From Deltaproteobacteria bacterium (lineage in GTDB: Bacteria; Myxococcota_A; UBA9160; SMWR01), in the NCBI GenBank assembly GCA_019310965.1, contig JAFDDG010000016.1:1-55125 (forward strand): a stretch of DNA of 55,125 nucleotides. The letters run 5' to 3'. The notes under the pieces were generated by a model. The model did not search any database, was not told the DNA's origin, and saw only the letters and a list, made by a program, of their open reading frames with translations. This document shows positions 45,978 to 55,125 of the stretch, piece after piece (the first letter of the stretch is position 1; each line of letters begins with the position of its first letter). The position numbers and the translations under genes were made by a program.

Positions 45978-47284
45978 CGCGAGAGCCTGCCGCGAATGCG
46001 CGTGCCCTCGGCGAACCCCTCGTACTGGCGAGACACCAGATGGGCTTCGATCTGGGCAATGGTGTCGAGTCCGACGCCAACCACGATCAGCAGTGCCGTT
46101 CCACCGAAGTAGAACGGTACGTCGGCCCGCACCGCGAGCAACGTCGGGAGTACGCAGACTGCAGACATATAGAGAGCACCGATCAGCGTCACCCGCGTCA
46201 GCACCCGGTCGATATGCTCAGCGGTCTTCTTGCCGGGACGGATGCCCGGAATGAAGGCACCCGACTTCTTGATGTTGTCGGCCACATCGGCCGGATCGAT
46301 CATGATCGCCGTGTAGAAGTAACAGAAGAAGATGATCAGTCCGATGTAGAAGAACTGGTAGACCACACTCGCCGGATCGAGGTAGCGATCAATGAACTGC
46401 TGCACGTCTGGCGAATCGGTGAACTGACCGATGGTGAGCGGAAACATCAGCAGCGACGAGGCGAAGATCGCGGGGATCACGCCGGCGGTGTTCACGCGCA
46501 GCGGGAAGTAGCTCATGCCCCCCTGCTGGACCCGACGCCCCACCACGCGACGGGCATGCTGCACCGGGATGCGGCGCTGCCCTCGCTCGACGACGACGAC
46601 CAAGCCGATCACCGCGACAGCGAAGACCGCGAGGAAGAGAACCTGCACCAAGCTGAACTGATCGGTGCGCACCAGCTGGAAGAGCTGCGTAATCGCACCA
46701 GGCAGGCCAATGATGATGCTGGCAAAAATGATCATCGAAATACCATTTCCGATGCCGCGCTCGGTGATCTGCTCGCCCAGCCACATCAGGAAGCAGGTGC
46801 CGGTGGTCAGCGTGATCATGCACATCAGCCGAAAGCTCCAGCCGGGATTCAGCACTGCGCCTTCGCCGAACTGGCCGTTCTCCAGGGCCGTCGCAATCAA
46901 GAGGCTCTGGAAGATCGCCAACCCGATCGTCGCGTAGCGCGTGTACTGGTTGAGCTTCTTGCGACCCTGCTCACCTTCCTTCTTGATCTGCTCGAGCTGC
47001 GGAATCACCACGGTGAGCAGCTGCAAGATGATCGATGCGCTGATGTAGGGCATGATGCCCAGCGAAAAAATCGAGAGCTGCTCGAGCGCACCACCCGAAA
47101 AGAGATTGAAGAGTCCGAACACGGTGCCCTCGAGCTGTTCGAAGAACTGCCCGACGACGTCCGGGTCGATACCCGGCGTCACCACGAACGCGCCCACGCG
47201 ATAAACCGCGAGCATTGCGAACGTGAAGAGGATCCGTTGCCGCAGCTCCGTGATCCTGCCGATGTTCTGGACTCCACCGATCAT
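45974..47284 (-). CDS. secY: Protein translocase channel SecY
   Basis: Central channel of the Sec translocon; 436 residues with ten membrane helices. Typical blocks are I-T-E-L-R-Q-R-I-L-F-T at the start, P-Y-I-S-A-S-I-I-L-Q-L-L (plug and helix 2), A-F-I-P-G-I-R-P-G-K-K-T-A-E (cytosolic loop) and the C-terminal R-Q-Y-E-G-F-A-E-G-T-R-I-R-G-R. It overlaps rplO and adk by four bases at each end. Confidence 0.98.
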   Translation of the reverse strand: MIGGVQNIGRITELRQRILFTFAMLAVYRVGAFVVTPGIDPDVVGQFFEQLEGTVFGLFNLFSGGALEQLSIFSLGIMPYISASIILQLLTVVIPQLEQIKKEGEQGRKKLNQYTRYATIGLAIFQSLLIATALENGQFGEGAVLNPGWSFRLMCMITLTTGTCFLMWLGEQITERGIGNGISMIIFASIIIGLPGAITQLFQLVRTDQFSLVQVLFLAVFAVAVIGLVVVVERGQRRIPVQHARRVVGRRVQQGGMSYFPLRVNTAGVIPAIFASSLLMFPLTIGQFTDSPDVQQFIDRYLDPASVVYQFFYIGLIIFFCYFYTAIMIDPADVADNIKKSGAFIPGIRPGKKTAEHIDRVLTRVTLIGALYMSAVCVLPTLLAVRADVPFYFGGTALLIVVGVGLDTIAQIEAHLVSRQYEGFAEGTRIRGRLSR

Positions 47285-47724
47285 GAGATGGCTTCGATGC
47301 TCCCGCCTGCAGCCTCGACCTTCTTTCGGGCACTCGCGCTGGCTGCGTGGACCTTCACCGTGACGTTCTTGGGTGCTTCGCCGTTGCCGAGCAGCTTCAC
47401 GGGACCGCCCTTCGAGCGGACCAGACCGCGCGACGCCAGAGCCTCGATGTCGACGCTGGCGCCCTCGCCAAACGCCTCCAGCAGGCCCACATTCACCACC
47501 TGATAGACCTTGCGACTGCGGTTGTGGAAGCCTCGTTTCGGCAGCCGCCGCGCCATCGGCATCTGGCCACCTTCGAAGTAGAAGGGCACCTCTCGGCCCG
47601 GAGAGCGCTTGCCCTGGCCCTTCTCCCCTCGACCGGCGGTCTTGTTGTTGCCCGAGCCGGGCCCGCGGCCCACACGCTTGGGCTTGCGCACCGCGCCGGG
47701 ACGGGGCTGGAGTCGATCCAGCAT
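47281..47724 (-). CDS. rplO: Ribosomal protein uL15
   Basis: 50S protein of 147 residues; K-R-V-G-R-G-P-G-S-G-N-N-K-T-A-G-R-G is the uL15 signature and F-E-G-G-Q-M-P-M-A-R-R-L-P-K-R-G-F follows. The ATG at 47724 has GGAGGAGG seven bases upstream and overlaps the rpmD stop by one base; the open frame upstream (to 48069) is a shadow. Coupled to secY. Confidence 0.97.
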   Translation of the reverse strand: MLDRLQPRPGAVRKPKRVGRGPGSGNNKTAGRGEKGQGKRSPGREVPFYFEGGQMPMARRLPKRGFHNRSRKVYQVVNVGLLEAFGEGASVDIEALASRGLVRSKGGPVKLLGNGEAPKNVTVKVHAASASARKKVEAAGGSIEAIS

Positions 47725-47906
47725 CACCCCTCCTCCACGACGACCAGATGGGTCACCTTTTTGATCATGCCGCGCACGGACGGTGTGTCCTCGACCTCGA
47801 CCACGTGATGCATGTGACGCAGGCCGATCCCGCGAAGTGTGGCGCGCTGTCGGCGGTCGTAACCAATGCCGCTCTTGACCTGCTTGACGCGAATCGTCTT
47901 GCTCAT
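47724..47906 (-). CDS. rpmD: Ribosomal protein uL30
   Basis: Small 50S protein, 60 residues, the usual length. It shows [13 protein letters not shown] and [23 protein letters not shown], the family pattern. It overlaps rpsE (ATGA) and rplO (TGATG). Confidence 0.96.
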   Translation of the reverse strand: MSKTIRVKQVKSGIGYDRRQRATLRGIGLRHMHHVVEVEDTPSVRGMIKKVTHLVVVEEG

Positions 47907-48397
47907 GCGCGGCCGAGCTCCTGAAGGCGCTGCTCCGGATCATCCAGCTCCTGCAGCGCCGCCATCGTCGCGCGCACCACATTGCCGGGATTGCTCGTTC
48001 CGATGTTCTTGGTGAGCACGTCCCGCACTCCCGCGGCTTCGAGCACGGCGCGCACCGGGCCACCGGCAATCACGCCGGTGCCGGGGGACGCCGGGCGCAG
48101 CAGCACCCGGGCGGCACCGAAGCGACCCAGGATTTCATGGGGCAGCGTGCCCTGCTGAAGCGGCACGCGAACCAGAGCCTTGCGCGCGCGCTCGACACCC
48201 TTGCGGATGGCCTCCGGAACCTCGCCCGCCTTGCCATAGCCCGCACCGACGACGCCGTTGTTGTCACCGACCACGACGAGTGCACTGAAGCTGAAACGAC
48301 GTCCGCCCTTCACGACTTTCGCGACTCGATTGATGTGGACCACGCGGTCCACGAGTTCATAATCGTTGGGATTGAGCTGCTCGACTGTCATGCGCAT
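47903..48397 (-). CDS. rpsE: Ribosomal protein uS5
   Basis: 30S protein at the mRNA entry and fidelity centre; 164 residues. [20 protein letters not shown] and [12 protein letters not shown] mark the double-stranded-RNA-binding domain; [13 protein letters not shown] opens the second domain. Position between rplR and rpmD is standard. Confidence 0.97.
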   Translation of the reverse strand: MRMTVEQLNPNDYELVDRVVHINRVAKVVKGGRRFSFSALVVVGDNNGVVGAGYGKAGEVPEAIRKGVERARKALVRVPLQQGTLPHEILGRFGAARVLLRPASPGTGVIAGGPVRAVLEAAGVRDVLTKNIGTSNPGNVVRATMAALQELDDPEQRLQELGRA

Positions 48398-48400
48398 TTC

Positions 48401-48766
48401 CTAGAACTCGAGACCGGCTTCACGCGCCGCCTCGGCGAGGGCCTTCACCCGGCCGTGATAGAGAAAACCGTTGCGGTTGAAGACCACCTTCTGGATTTCT
48501 TTGCTGCGCGCCACCTCTGCGACCTTCTGGCCCACCCGCTTCGCGGCGTCGACGTTTCCACCGTAACCCGAGTCGCGGAGCTCCTTCGAGCGCGTCGACA
48601 CCGACGCGACGGTGCGACCCTCGGCATCGATGATCTGCGCATAGATGTGCTTGGCGCTGCGAAATATCGTGAGCCGCGGCTCCGACGCTCGCGCGGTCTT
48701 CTTCGACACGCGACCGCGCCGCGCGAGGCGTCTGCGCACCTTCTCGTTGCGAACCTTCGACTCCAT
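48401..48766 (-). CDS. rplR: Ribosomal protein uL18
   Basis: 5S rRNA-binding protein of 121 residues. [17 protein letters not shown] and the C-terminal [21 protein letters not shown] are characteristic. It lies two bases after rplF and three before rpsE. Confidence 0.97.
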   Translation of the reverse strand: MESKVRNEKVRRRLARRGRVSKKTARASEPRLTIFRSAKHIYAQIIDAEGRTVASVSTRSKELRDSGYGGNVDAAKRVGQKVAEVARSKEIQKVVFNRNGFLYHGRVKALAEAAREAGLEF

Positions 48767-48768
48767 GC

Positions 48769-49317
48769 TCAGCCCCCACCCGCCGTGCCGGCCTTGCCGA
48801 CCTTGCGCCGCACGTGCTCGTCCCGGTAACGAATACCCTTGCCCTTGTAGGGCTCCGGCGGTCGCACCGATCGAACGTCGGCCGCAAATTGACCCACCTG
48901 CTGCCGATCCGCACCGCTGATCTTGACGTTGACGTTGTTCTCGACCGAAACCTGAACACCCTTCGGCACCACCAACTCCACCGGATGCGAGTGACCGACG
49001 CTCAGCACCAGCTTCTTGCCCGGCGCTTCGGCGCGGTAGCCGACCCCTTGGATCTCGAGCTCCCTGACGAACTCCTCGGTGACGCCCTTCACCATGTTCG
49101 CGACGAGCGCGCGGGCAAGGCCGTGCAACGCGCGCGTGGGTTTGCGGTCGTTCGGACGCTCGAACTTGACCTGGCCGCCCTCGACGGAGATGCCGATCTC
49201 CGCGGGAATCCGCTCCATGAGCTGACCCTTGGGTCCTTTCACGGACACCTGCCCCTGGCCGACGGTCACATCGACGCCGCTGGGGATCGCAATGGGCTGC
49301 TTACCGACGCGCGACAT
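48769..49317 (-). CDS. rplF: Ribosomal protein uL6
   Basis: 50S protein of 182 residues near the factor-binding site. [14 protein letters not shown] at the start, G-Y-R-A-E mid-protein, and the C-terminal signature [14 protein letters not shown]. Standard place between rpsH and rplR with two-base gaps. Confidence 0.97.
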   Translation of the reverse strand: MSRVGKQPIAIPSGVDVTVGQGQVSVKGPKGQLMERIPAEIGISVEGGQVKFERPNDRKPTRALHGLARALVANMVKGVTEEFVRELEIQGVGYRAEAPGKKLVLSVGHSHPVELVVPKGVQVSVENNVNVKISGADRQQVGQFAADVRSVRPPEPYKGKGIRYRDEHVRRKVGKAGTAGGG

Positions 49318-49319
49318 CG

Positions 49320-49715
49320 CTACCAGACCTCGCAGAGCAGCTCGCCGCCCACCGATTCGGAGCGGGCGCGCTCATCGGACACGACGCCCTTCGACGTCGA
49401 CAGCACGGCTACCCCGAGCCCGTTGCGTACCTTGTTGATGTCGTCCTTGCCGACGTAGACCCGGCGGCTCGGCTTGCTGACGCGTTTGAGGCCAGCGATC
49501 AGCGGCTTGCCACGATCGTCGTAGCGGATCCCGATCAGCAGGACCGGGCGGCCGTGACGCGCCTCGACGTGCACGTCGGAGACGAAGCCCGCCTCTTGCA
49601 ACACATTGGCAACGGCGTGCTTCAGCTGCGACGTCGGACACGCCGTTTGCGCGTGACGGGCGGTGCCCGCATTGCGGATGCGCGCGAGCATGTCGGCGAT
49701 GGGGTCTGTCATCAT
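49320..49715 (-). CDS. rpsH: Ribosomal protein uS8
   Basis: 16S rRNA central-domain binder; 131 residues. T-D-P-I-A-D-M-L-A-R-I-R-N-A at the start and S-T-S-K-G-V-V-S-D-E-R-A-R at the end are diagnostic. Two ATGs occur at 49715 and 49712. The frame continues upstream only as a shadow of rplE. The gap to rplE is 11 bp, so rpsN, which usually lies here, is absent. Confidence 0.97.
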   Translation of the reverse strand: MMTDPIADMLARIRNAGTARHAQTACPTSQLKHAVANVLQEAGFVSDVHVEARHGRPVLLIGIRYDDRGKPLIAGLKRVSKPSRRVYVGKDDINKVRNGLGVAVLSTSKGVVSDERARSESVGGELLCEVW

Positions 49716-49726
49716 GGCATCGATTC

Positions 49727-50272
49727 CTACTGCCGGAACGGCACACCGAGGTGGGACAGCAGCGCCTTGCCCTCGGCATCCGTATTTGCGGTGGTAACCA
49801 TCGTGATATTCATTCCTGTAACGCGCTCGACCTTGTCGTAGTCGACCTCGGGGAAGATGATCTGCTCCCGAACGCCGAGCGAATAGTTGCCGCGCCCGTC
49901 GAAGGCCTTCGGCGAAACACCCTTGAAGTCTCGCACCCGGGGGAGCGACACGCTGACCAGGCGATCGAAGAACTCCCACATGCGCACGCCGCGAAGCGTG
50001 ACCATGCAACCGATCTGCTGGCCCTGACGCAGCTTGAAGTTCGCGACCGACTTGCGAGCGCGGCGGATCGCCGGCCTCTGGCCGGTCACGCTGGCAAGCT
50101 CCTCAGTGGCCCTCTCCAACAACTTGGGATTCTGTGCCGCCTCTCCCAGACCGACATTGACCACGATTTTCGTCAACGTCGGCACCTGGTGGATGTTCGC
50201 GTAGCCGAACTCCTCCGAGAGCTTCGACCGCACTTCGCTGCGATAGCGCTCGAGTACGCGGGGTTGCATCAC
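49727..50272 (-). CDS. rplE: Ribosomal protein uL5
   Basis: 5S rRNA-binding 50S protein; 181 residues. [23 protein letters not shown] and [16 protein letters not shown] identify it. The start is GTG at 50272 (overlap with rplN, GTGA) or the next ATG at 50269. Both usual neighbours are missing: rplX upstream and rpsN downstream. Confidence 0.97.
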   Translation of the reverse strand: MMQPRVLERYRSEVRSKLSEEFGYANIHQVPTLTKIVVNVGLGEAAQNPKLLERATEELASVTGQRPAIRRARKSVANFKLRQGQQIGCMVTLRGVRMWEFFDRLVSVSLPRVRDFKGVSPKAFDGRGNYSLGVREQIIFPEVDYDKVERVTGMNITMVTTANTDAEGKALLSHLGVPFRQ

Positions 50273-50637
50273 AACACCTCCGGGGCGAGCGAGATGATCT
50301 TCATGAACCTCTTGGCGCGCAGTTCGCGGGCGACCGGACCGAAGATGCGGGTGCCCACGGGCTCCTGCTGGGCATCGATCAGCACGGCGGCGTTGTCGTC
50401 GAAGCGAATGTAGGAGCCATCACCTCGGCCAATCTCCTTCTTCGTCCGCACGACGACGGCCTTGCGCACCTCGCCCTTCTTGACGCGTGCGTTCGGAATG
50501 GCGTCCTTGACCGAGACGACGATGACGTCGCCAATCGACGCATAACGCCGGCCCGTGCCGCCGAGCACGCGAATGCAAGCGACGCGCCGGGCACCGGAGT
50601 TGTCCGCGACTTGAAGTACGGATTCCTGCTGGATCAT
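50269..50637 (-). CDS. rplN: Ribosomal protein uL14
   Basis: 50S protein of 122 residues, standard length. It begins [17 protein letters not shown] and ends [15 protein letters not shown] sits mid-protein. Its stop overlaps the rplE start, leaving no room for rplX between them. Confidence 0.97.
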   Translation of the reverse strand: MIQQESVLQVADNSGARRVACIRVLGGTGRRYASIGDVIVVSVKDAIPNARVKKGEVRKAVVVRTKKEIGRGDGSYIRFDDNAAVLIDAQQEPVGTRIFGPVARELRAKRFMKIISLAPEVL

Positions 50638-50643
50638 GACTGC

Positions 50644-50910
50644 CTACCGGACCCCCGCCGAGCTGTCGAGAGTCGTCTGAACTTTCCAGCGCTTGTTCTT
50701 CGACAGCGGCCGGTGCTCGATGATGCGGACACGATCCCCGACGGAACACGCGTTCGTCTCATCGTGGACCATGAAGCGCGAGTAGCGGCGCACGTATTTC
50801 TTGTAGCGCTGGTCCTTGACCAGGCGCTCCACGCGCACCACCACCGTCTTGTCCATGCGGTCGCTGACCACCCGACCCACCAGGGTTCGTCTCATGCCAC
50901 GGTTCATCAC
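50644..50910 (-). CDS. rpsQ: Ribosomal protein uS17
   Basis: 30S OB-fold protein; 88 residues. L-V-G-R-V-V-S-D-R-M-D-K-T-V-V-V-R-V, then Y-V-R-R-Y-S-R-F-M-V-H-D-E and G-D-R-V-R-I-I-E-H-R-P-L-S-K are typical. Its start overlaps the rpmC stop; there are several in-frame starts within six codons, and the first was taken. Confidence 0.97.
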   Translation of the reverse strand: MMNRGMRRTLVGRVVSDRMDKTVVVRVERLVKDQRYKKYVRRYSRFMVHDETNACSVGDRVRIIEHRPLSKNKRWKVQTTLDSSAGVR

Positions 50911-51104
50911 TGGCTCGCTCCACGCTTTTCCCGAAGAACAGTCTCTACCCGAGCGATATCACGACGCAGCTGCTTCGCTAGAGCCGTGCTCTCGAGCTGT
51001 CCCGTCGAACGCTTCACCTTCACGTTAAAGAGCTCCCCGCGCAGGTCGCTCGCCTTCGCGTCGAGCTCCTCGTTGGAGAGATCCCTCAATTCGGACGCCT
51101 TCAT
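50907..51104 (-). CDS. rpmC: Ribosomal protein uL29
   Basis: Small helical 50S protein at the exit tunnel, a docking site for SRP and trigger factor. 65 residues: [14 protein letters not shown] and [15 protein letters not shown]. The ATG at 51104 overlaps the rplP stop (ATGA); the longer open frame is a shadow. Confidence 0.97.
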   Translation of the reverse strand: MKASELRDLSNEELDAKASDLRGELFNVKVKRSTGQLESTALAKQLRRDIARVETVLREKRGASQ

Positions 51105-51517
51105 GCGTATCCCTCCCGCTCCACGATGCGCGTGGCGATGGGCAACTTGTGTGCGGCGCGGCGCAGAGCCGCGCGCGCCACGTCGTGCGGCACACCCTCC
51201 ATCTCGTAGAGCATGCGGCCGGGCTTCACGACGGCCACCCACTCCTCCGGGTTGCCCTTGCCCTTGCCCATGCGGGTCTCGGCCGGCTTGCGACTGATCG
51301 GCTTGTCCGGGAAGAATCGAATCCAGACCTTGCCACCGCGCTTGGCGTGGCGGGTCATGGCGATACGCGCGGCCTCGATCTGACGAGCCGTGATACGTCC
51401 GCACTCGAGCGCCTGCAGACCGAAGTCGCCGAAATCGAGATTGCAGCCGCGGTACGCTTTCCCGCGCATGCGGCCCTTCATCTGCTTGCGGTGCTTGACC
51501 TTCTTGGGCTGGAGCAT
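51101..51517 (-). CDS. rplP: Ribosomal protein uL16
   Basis: 50S protein close to the A-site tRNA; 138 residues. [11 protein letters not shown] opens, [12 protein letters not shown] and [13 protein letters not shown] follow. A conserved Arg lies in [12 protein letters not shown]. It lies three bases after rpsC. Confidence 0.97.
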   Translation of the reverse strand: MLQPKKVKHRKQMKGRMRGKAYRGCNLDFGDFGLQALECGRITARQIEAARIAMTRHAKRGGKVWIRFFPDKPISRKPAETRMGKGKGNPEEWVAVVKPGRMLYEMEGVPHDVARAALRRAAHKLPIATRIVEREGYA

Positions 51518-51520
51518 GAC

Positions 51521-52204
51521 CTACCTCGGCGCGTCCTGTTCGATGCGCTGGGAGAGGGCGTTGCTGCGGATGTCCTTCTCCGCAACCTCGCCTTTGAAGA
51601 TCCAGCACTTCACTCCGATGATTCCGTACGTGGTCTTGGCCTCGGCCAACCCGTAGTCAATCTCGGCCCGCAGGGTGTGAAGCGGCACCCGCCCCTCGCG
51701 GTACCATTCCCGGCGCCCCATCTCGGATCCGCCCAGCCGCCCGGCGCACTGGATGCGGATGCCGCCGGCGCCGAATTTCATCGTCGAGAGCACGGCTTTC
51801 TTCATCGCGCGACGGAAGGCAACCCGGCGTTCGAGCTGTAGCGCCACGTTCTCGGCCACGAGCTGCGCGTCGAGCTCCGCCTTGCGAATCTCGCGAATAT
51901 TGATGAAGACCTCCTTGTGCGGCGAGAGACCGATCAGCTCTGCCCGCAGGGTCTCCACCTCGGCACCGCGCTTTCCGATCAGGATGCCCGGCCGCGCGGT
52001 GTGGATGTTCACGACGATCTTCTCACCGGTGCGGTCGATTACGACCTTCGAGATGCCGGCGTGATAGAGCTTCTTCTTGATGAACGCCCGGATCCGAATG
52101 TCTTCGTGCAACTGAACCGCGTAGTGCTTTTCCGCGAACCAGTTCGACTGCCACCCGTAAAGGGTGCCGATCCGAAAGCCGTAGGGATGAACCTTCTGTC
52201 CCAC
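51521..52204 (-). CDS. rpsC: Ribosomal protein uS3
   Basis: 30S protein at the mRNA entry; 227 residues. The KH-domain loop G-K-R-G-A-E-V is present, with [12 protein letters not shown] at the start and the C-terminal domain R-A-M-K-K-A-V and [14 protein letters not shown]. It lies 12 bp after rplV. Confidence 0.97.
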   Translation of the reverse strand: MGQKVHPYGFRIGTLYGWQSNWFAEKHYAVQLHEDIRIRAFIKKKLYHAGISKVVIDRTGEKIVVNIHTARPGILIGKRGAEVETLRAELIGLSPHKEVFINIREIRKAELDAQLVAENVALQLERRVAFRRAMKKAVLSTMKFGAGGIRIQCAGRLGGSEMGRREWYREGRVPLHTLRAEIDYGLAEAKTTYGIIGVKCWIFKGEVAEKDIRSNALSQRIEQDAPR

Positions 52205-52216
52205 AGAAATCTCCGT

Positions 52217-52564
52217 CTAGTGCTCGGTGAGCACTACTTCGATGTGACTCGTCTTCTTCTGGATCCAATTGGCGCGACCCTGCGCCCGTGCGCGAATGCG
52301 CCACATCCGCGCGCCCTGATCCACGGTAATGGTTCCGACGATGAGATTGTCGACGTCGATCCCGGCCTTGTCGCGGCTGTTGTGGTCCTCGGCGTTCGCG
52401 AGCGCCGAGCGGAGCAACTTGGCCAGCGGGAGCGAGAAGCGCCTCGGCGACAGGTCGAGGATGGCCAGAGCGTCCTCGACGCCCTTGCCACGAATCTCGT
52501 TCGCCAACAGGCGAGCCTTCTGAGGGCTCACCCGATAGTTCTTGAGTCGCGCTCGAACGTCCAT
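52217..52564 (-). CDS. rplV: Ribosomal protein uL22
   Basis: 50S protein lining the exit tunnel; 115 residues. R-V-S-P-Q-K-A-R-L-L-A-N-E-I-R-G-K and R-A-R-A-Q-G-R-A-N-W-I-Q-K-K-T-S-H-I, the tip loop and C-terminal strand of uL22. It lies two bases after rpsS. Confidence 0.97.
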   Translation of the reverse strand: MDVRARLKNYRVSPQKARLLANEIRGKGVEDALAILDLSPRRFSLPLAKLLRSALANAEDHNSRDKAGIDVDNLIVGTITVDQGARMWRIRARAQGRANWIQKKTSHIEVVLTEH

Positions 52565-52566
52565 GA

Positions 52567-52845
52567 CTACCTCGTCTTAACCTTCTTGGATTGGACGTGA
52601 CCGGTGAACTTGCGCGTCGGCGAAAACTCGCCGAGCCGATGCCCGACCATATTCTCGGTGATGAACACGGGAACGAATAGCTTGCCGTTGTGCACGTGGA
52701 ACGTGATCCCAACGAACTCCGGCGTGATCATCGAACGCCGAGACCAGGTGCGAATCACCTGCTTTGATCCGGACGCAGTCATGCGATCGACCTTGCGTTG
52801 CAAACTCGGGTCGACGAACGGGCCCTTGCGGAGCGATCGTGCCAT
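52567..52845 (-). CDS. rpsS: Ribosomal protein uS19
   Basis: 30S head protein; 92 residues. It starts [12 protein letters not shown] and has [10 protein letters not shown] and [13 protein letters not shown]. The ATG overlaps the rplB stop by one base. Confidence 0.97.
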   Translation of the reverse strand: MARSLRKGPFVDPSLQRKVDRMTASGSKQVIRTWSRRSMITPEFVGITFHVHNGKLFVPVFITENMVGHRLGEFSPTRKFTGHVQSKKVKTR

Positions 52846-53675
52846 TACTTCTTGCCTCGCCGCTTGACGATGTATTTCTGGGTCCGCCGGTTGCGGCGGG
52901 TCTTGTGGCCTTTGGTGGGAACGCCCCAGGGCGTGCACGGATGCCGTCCGCCGGAGCTGCGTCCCTCACCGCCACCCATGGGGTGGTCGACCGGATTCAT
53001 CGCGACACCGCGCACGTTGCCCCTCTTGCCCAGCCAGCGGCTGCGCCCGGCCTTGCCAATCGTGCGGTTCTCGTGGTCGCTGTTGCCGACGCTGCCGATG
53101 GTGGCACTGCAGTCGACGAACACGAGTCGGTGCTCGCCGCTCGGCATGCGCAGCGTGGCGTAGCGACCTTCCCGAGCCATCAACTGCGCGCTGCCACCGG
53201 CGGCGCGCACCATCTGCGCGCCCTTGCCCGGCTTGAGCTCGATGGCGTGCACCACGCTCCCCAGCGGGATCTGAGCGATGGGCATGGCGTTGCCGGGCTG
53301 CACGTCGGCGGTCGGACCCGACTCGAGCACGTCCCCCACCTTCACCTGCGCCGGCGCAAGGATGTAGCGCTTCTCGCCGTCGCGATAATGGAGCAGCGCG
53401 ATGTTCGCCGACCGGTTCGGGTCGTACTCGATCGCGGCCACCTTCGCCGGCACGCCGAGCTTCTCGCGCCGGAAGTCGACCTTCCGATAGCGGCGCTTGT
53501 GACCGCCACCGCGATGCCACGCCGTGATGCGGCCATAGCCGTTGCGCCCACCGCTCTTGTTTACCCGACCCTCGATCAGTGAACGTTCGGGCTCGCCGCG
53601 CGTCACCTCGGAAAAATCCGACACGCTCATGCCGCGCCGGCCGGGAGACGTGGGCTTGTAGTTCTTGATAGCCAT
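52845..53675 (-). CDS. rplB: Ribosomal protein uL2
   Basis: Largest 50S core protein, needed for peptidyl-transferase assembly; 276 residues. [17 protein letters not shown], then [17 protein letters not shown] carrying the conserved His, and [10 protein letters not shown] at the end. It lies seven bases after rplW. Confidence 0.98.
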   Translation of the reverse strand: MAIKNYKPTSPGRRGMSVSDFSEVTRGEPERSLIEGRVNKSGGRNGYGRITAWHRGGGHKRRYRKVDFRREKLGVPAKVAAIEYDPNRSANIALLHYRDGEKRYILAPAQVKVGDVLESGPTADVQPGNAMPIAQIPLGSVVHAIELKPGKGAQMVRAAGGSAQLMAREGRYATLRMPSGEHRLVFVDCSATIGSVGNSDHENRTIGKAGRSRWLGKRGNVRGVAMNPVDHPMGGGEGRSSGGRHPCTPWGVPTKGHKTRRNRRTQKYIVKRRGKK

Positions 53676-53682
53676 GGATCCC

Positions 53683-53970
53683 TCAGATTCCCTCGTAGAA
53701 CTCGATCATCTGGCCCTCGGCCAGGCGAACGAGCGCCTTCTTCCACTCGGGCTTGCGCCCAACAAACTTGCCCACACGCCGCGACTTGCGCGGCATGCGC
53801 ATGGTTCGCACCTCCACGACGCTCACATCGAAGAGCGCCTCGACGGCGCGCTTCACGTCGTGCTTGTTGGCGCGCGGGTCGACCGCCAGCGTGACGAGGT
53901 TTTGCTCTTCACGACCGATGTTGCTCTTCTCCGTCACGAGCGGACGCTGGATCACTTCGTGGATATTCAC
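53683..53970 (-). CDS. rplW: Ribosomal protein uL23
   Basis: 50S exit-tunnel protein that docks trigger factor and SRP; 95 residues. [30 protein letters not shown] and the basic loop P-R-K-S-R-R-V-G are typical. It overlaps rplD (ATGA). Confidence 0.97.
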   Translation of the reverse strand: MNIHEVIQRPLVTEKSNIGREEQNLVTLAVDPRANKHDVKRAVEALFDVSVVEVRTMRMPRKSRRVGKFVGRKPEWKKALVRLAEGQMIEFYEGI

Positions 53971-54608
53971 GATCGGGCCTCCGCGCCGAGCCGCTCAGCC
54001 ACGACCGGAACTGCGGCTCGGGTCATCACGAGCTTGTCGTGCCGCAGCACGTCGTAGACGTTGAGGCCTTCGGCTCGCAGCACATTGACGCCGTACAGGT
54101 TGCGCGCCGAACGCTCGAGAAAAGCATCCGCGGCTTCGACCACGAGGAGCACGCTCTGGCCCGCGAGCCCGAGCGCCGCGAGCATCTCTCGGACGCGCTT
54201 CGTCTTGTACTCCTCGAGCGGCAGGGCCTCGACGACCGTCACCGCCTCTTCCTGCAGTCGATGGCTCAGCGCTCCGCACAGCGCCGCACGGCGGACCTTC
54301 TTCGGCAGCTTGTGGCCGTAGTCACGCGGAACCGGGCCGAACACGGCACCTCCGCCCTTCCACTGAGGTGCACGCGTAGTCCCCTGTCGGGCACGCCCGG
54401 TGCCCTTCTGGCGCCACGGCTTGGCGCCACCGCCCGACACTGCGGTGCGATTCTTGGTGCTGTGGGTGCCGCGATGCCGCTCGGCCAACTGGCGGCGCAC
54501 TTCGGCGTGAAACAGATGGGGCTTCACCTGCACCTCGAACACCGTCGGATCGAGGTCGACGGTGCCGGCCTTCTTGTTCTCCACGGTTACGACATCGACG
54601 GTCGCCAT
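53967..54608 (-). CDS. rplD: Ribosomal protein uL4
   Basis: 50S protein with a loop reaching the exit tunnel; in some bacteria it also represses the S10 operon. 213 residues: [20 protein letters not shown] and [16 protein letters not shown] form the loop. It starts 31 bp after rpsJ, so rplC, which normally lies between them, is missing. The GAAGG-type site before its ATG is normal. Confidence 0.97.
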   Translation of the reverse strand: MATVDVVTVENKKAGTVDLDPTVFEVQVKPHLFHAEVRRQLAERHRGTHSTKNRTAVSGGGAKPWRQKGTGRARQGTTRAPQWKGGGAVFGPVPRDYGHKLPKKVRRAALCGALSHRLQEEAVTVVEALPLEEYKTKRVREMLAALGLAGQSVLLVVEAADAFLERSARNLYGVNVLRAEGLNVYDVLRHDKLVMTRAAVPVVAERLGAEARS

Positions 54609-54639
54609 GGCTTCCTTCCGCTTCCGGAGCCCGAAGGCC

Positions 54640-54957
54640 CTAGAGCTTGATCTCCACGTCCACGCCCGCGGCCAATTCGAGCTTCATCAGTGCGTCGACC
54701 GTCTGGGGCGTCGGGTCCAGGATGTCGATGAGCCGCTTGTGCGTGCGGATCTCGAACTGCTCCCGCGATTTCTTGTCAATGTGCGGACCACGCAAAACCG
54801 TATATTTGTTGATCGCCGTCGGAAGCGGAATCGGACCCGCCACACGCGCACCTGTGCGCATCGCCGTGTCGACGATCTCGCCTGCGCTCTGATCGAGCAG
54901 CTTGAAATCGTAGGCCTTCATCCGGATCCGGATCTTTTGCGCGGCCACTTCAGCCAT
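54640..54957 (-). CDS. rpsJ: Ribosomal protein uS10
   Basis: 30S head protein, also NusE in antitermination; 105 residues. [20 protein letters not shown] and [11 protein letters not shown] are diagnostic. It follows tuf by 54 bp; no strong promoter is visible there, so it is probably transcribed from further upstream together with tuf. Confidence 0.97.
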   Translation of the reverse strand: MAEVAAQKIRIRMKAYDFKLLDQSAGEIVDTAMRTGARVAGPIPLPTAINKYTVLRGPHIDKKSREQFEIRTHKRLIDILDPTPQTVDALMKLELAAGVDVEIKL

Positions 54958-55011
54958 CTGAATCTCACTTTGCAGTTCGGGCAGGGACGGTCTTGCCTTT
55001 TCGTCTTCTTG

Positions 55012-55125
55012 CTACTCGATGATGTCGGCGACGACGCCGGCGCCGACCGTGCGGCCGCCTTCGCGGATCGCGAAGCGCAGCTCCTTGTCCATCGCAATCG
55101 GGGTGATCAGCTCCACCGTCATCTC
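55012..55125 (-). CDS. tuf: Elongation factor Tu, C-terminal fragment
   Basis: The last 37 codons and stop of EF-Tu; the gene runs off the right edge. The end reads [19 protein letters not shown] and then [15 protein letters not shown], the standard domain-3 end. EF-Tu delivers aminoacyl-tRNA. Its place before rpsJ is the usual start of the S10 block. SelB, needed for the selenoprotein at 34 kb, is a different factor and is not visible here. Confidence 0.97.
   Translation of the reverse strand, partial: EMTVELITPIAMDKELRFAIREGGRTVGAGVVADIIE

Overview
The window is GC-rich and gene-dense. Its genes are typical of a didermic, delta-proteobacteria-like organism (Myxococcota or Desulfobacterota in the wide sense). 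Pointers are an outer-membrane beta-barrel protein, lipoprotein and signal-peptidase genes, a PyrR-headed pyrimidine operon, lysine-rich histone-H1-like sequences and a probable selenoprotein. I cannot fix the taxon from sequence alone. Most genes lie on the minus strand in long runs with ATGA, GTGA or TTGA overlaps, so polycistronic transcription is the rule.

Layout. 1-6.3 kb: end of an H1-like gene, a tiny bS22-like ribosomal protein gene, a TPR protein, an acyl-CoA synthetase, khpA, and an exported-protein/beta-barrel pair with a structured leader. 6.6-8 kb (plus strand): the magnesium channel mgtE. 8.1-17.3 kb (minus): a possible long transcription unit of GT39-like transferase, APC permease, alaC, hom, thrC, ribE, a tandem thioredoxin-fold protein and a PP2C phosphatase. 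17.5-19.2 kb (plus): flippase-like protein and methyltransferase. 19.2-25.7 kb (minus): a short leuA behind a Leu-rich leader peptide with mutually exclusive hairpins, then a sulfatase-like lipoprotein, a small unknown gene, a YheT hydrolase and recG. 25.8-33.1 kb (minus): pyrR-pyrB-pyrC-carA-carB. 33.3-34.6 kb: a secreted protein gene, an 88-bp inverted-repeat element, and a membrane redoxin gene interrupted by an in-frame UGA. 34.7-41.4 kb: lepB, lepA, rfbD, a SPOR protein, argS, ftsB and a TlpA-type thioredoxin. 41.4-55.1 kb: the tuf/S10/spc/alpha ribosomal protein cluster, from rplQ to the end of tuf.

Main observations. (1) The redoxin gene at 33847-34602 reads through a UGA placed exactly where the first Cys of a W-C-P-Y-C active site should be, followed at the right distance by a SECIS-like hairpin: a probable selenoprotein with an N-terminal membrane domain. 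(2) A 28-residue leader peptide with six Leu codons precedes leuA and overlaps a three-arm attenuator; this LeuA lacks the C-terminal leucine-binding domain, so control may have moved to transcription. (3) The pyrR leader holds a PyrR-binding-loop-like hairpin whose 3' arm overlaps the ribosome binding site, suggesting translational autoregulation. (4) The ribosomal cluster lacks rplC, rplX, rpsN and infA at their usual places, with tight junctions where they should be. (5) Ribosomal protein L17 carries an H1-like tail of about 80 residues. No tRNA, rRNA, CRISPR array, prophage or intact transposase gene was seen.
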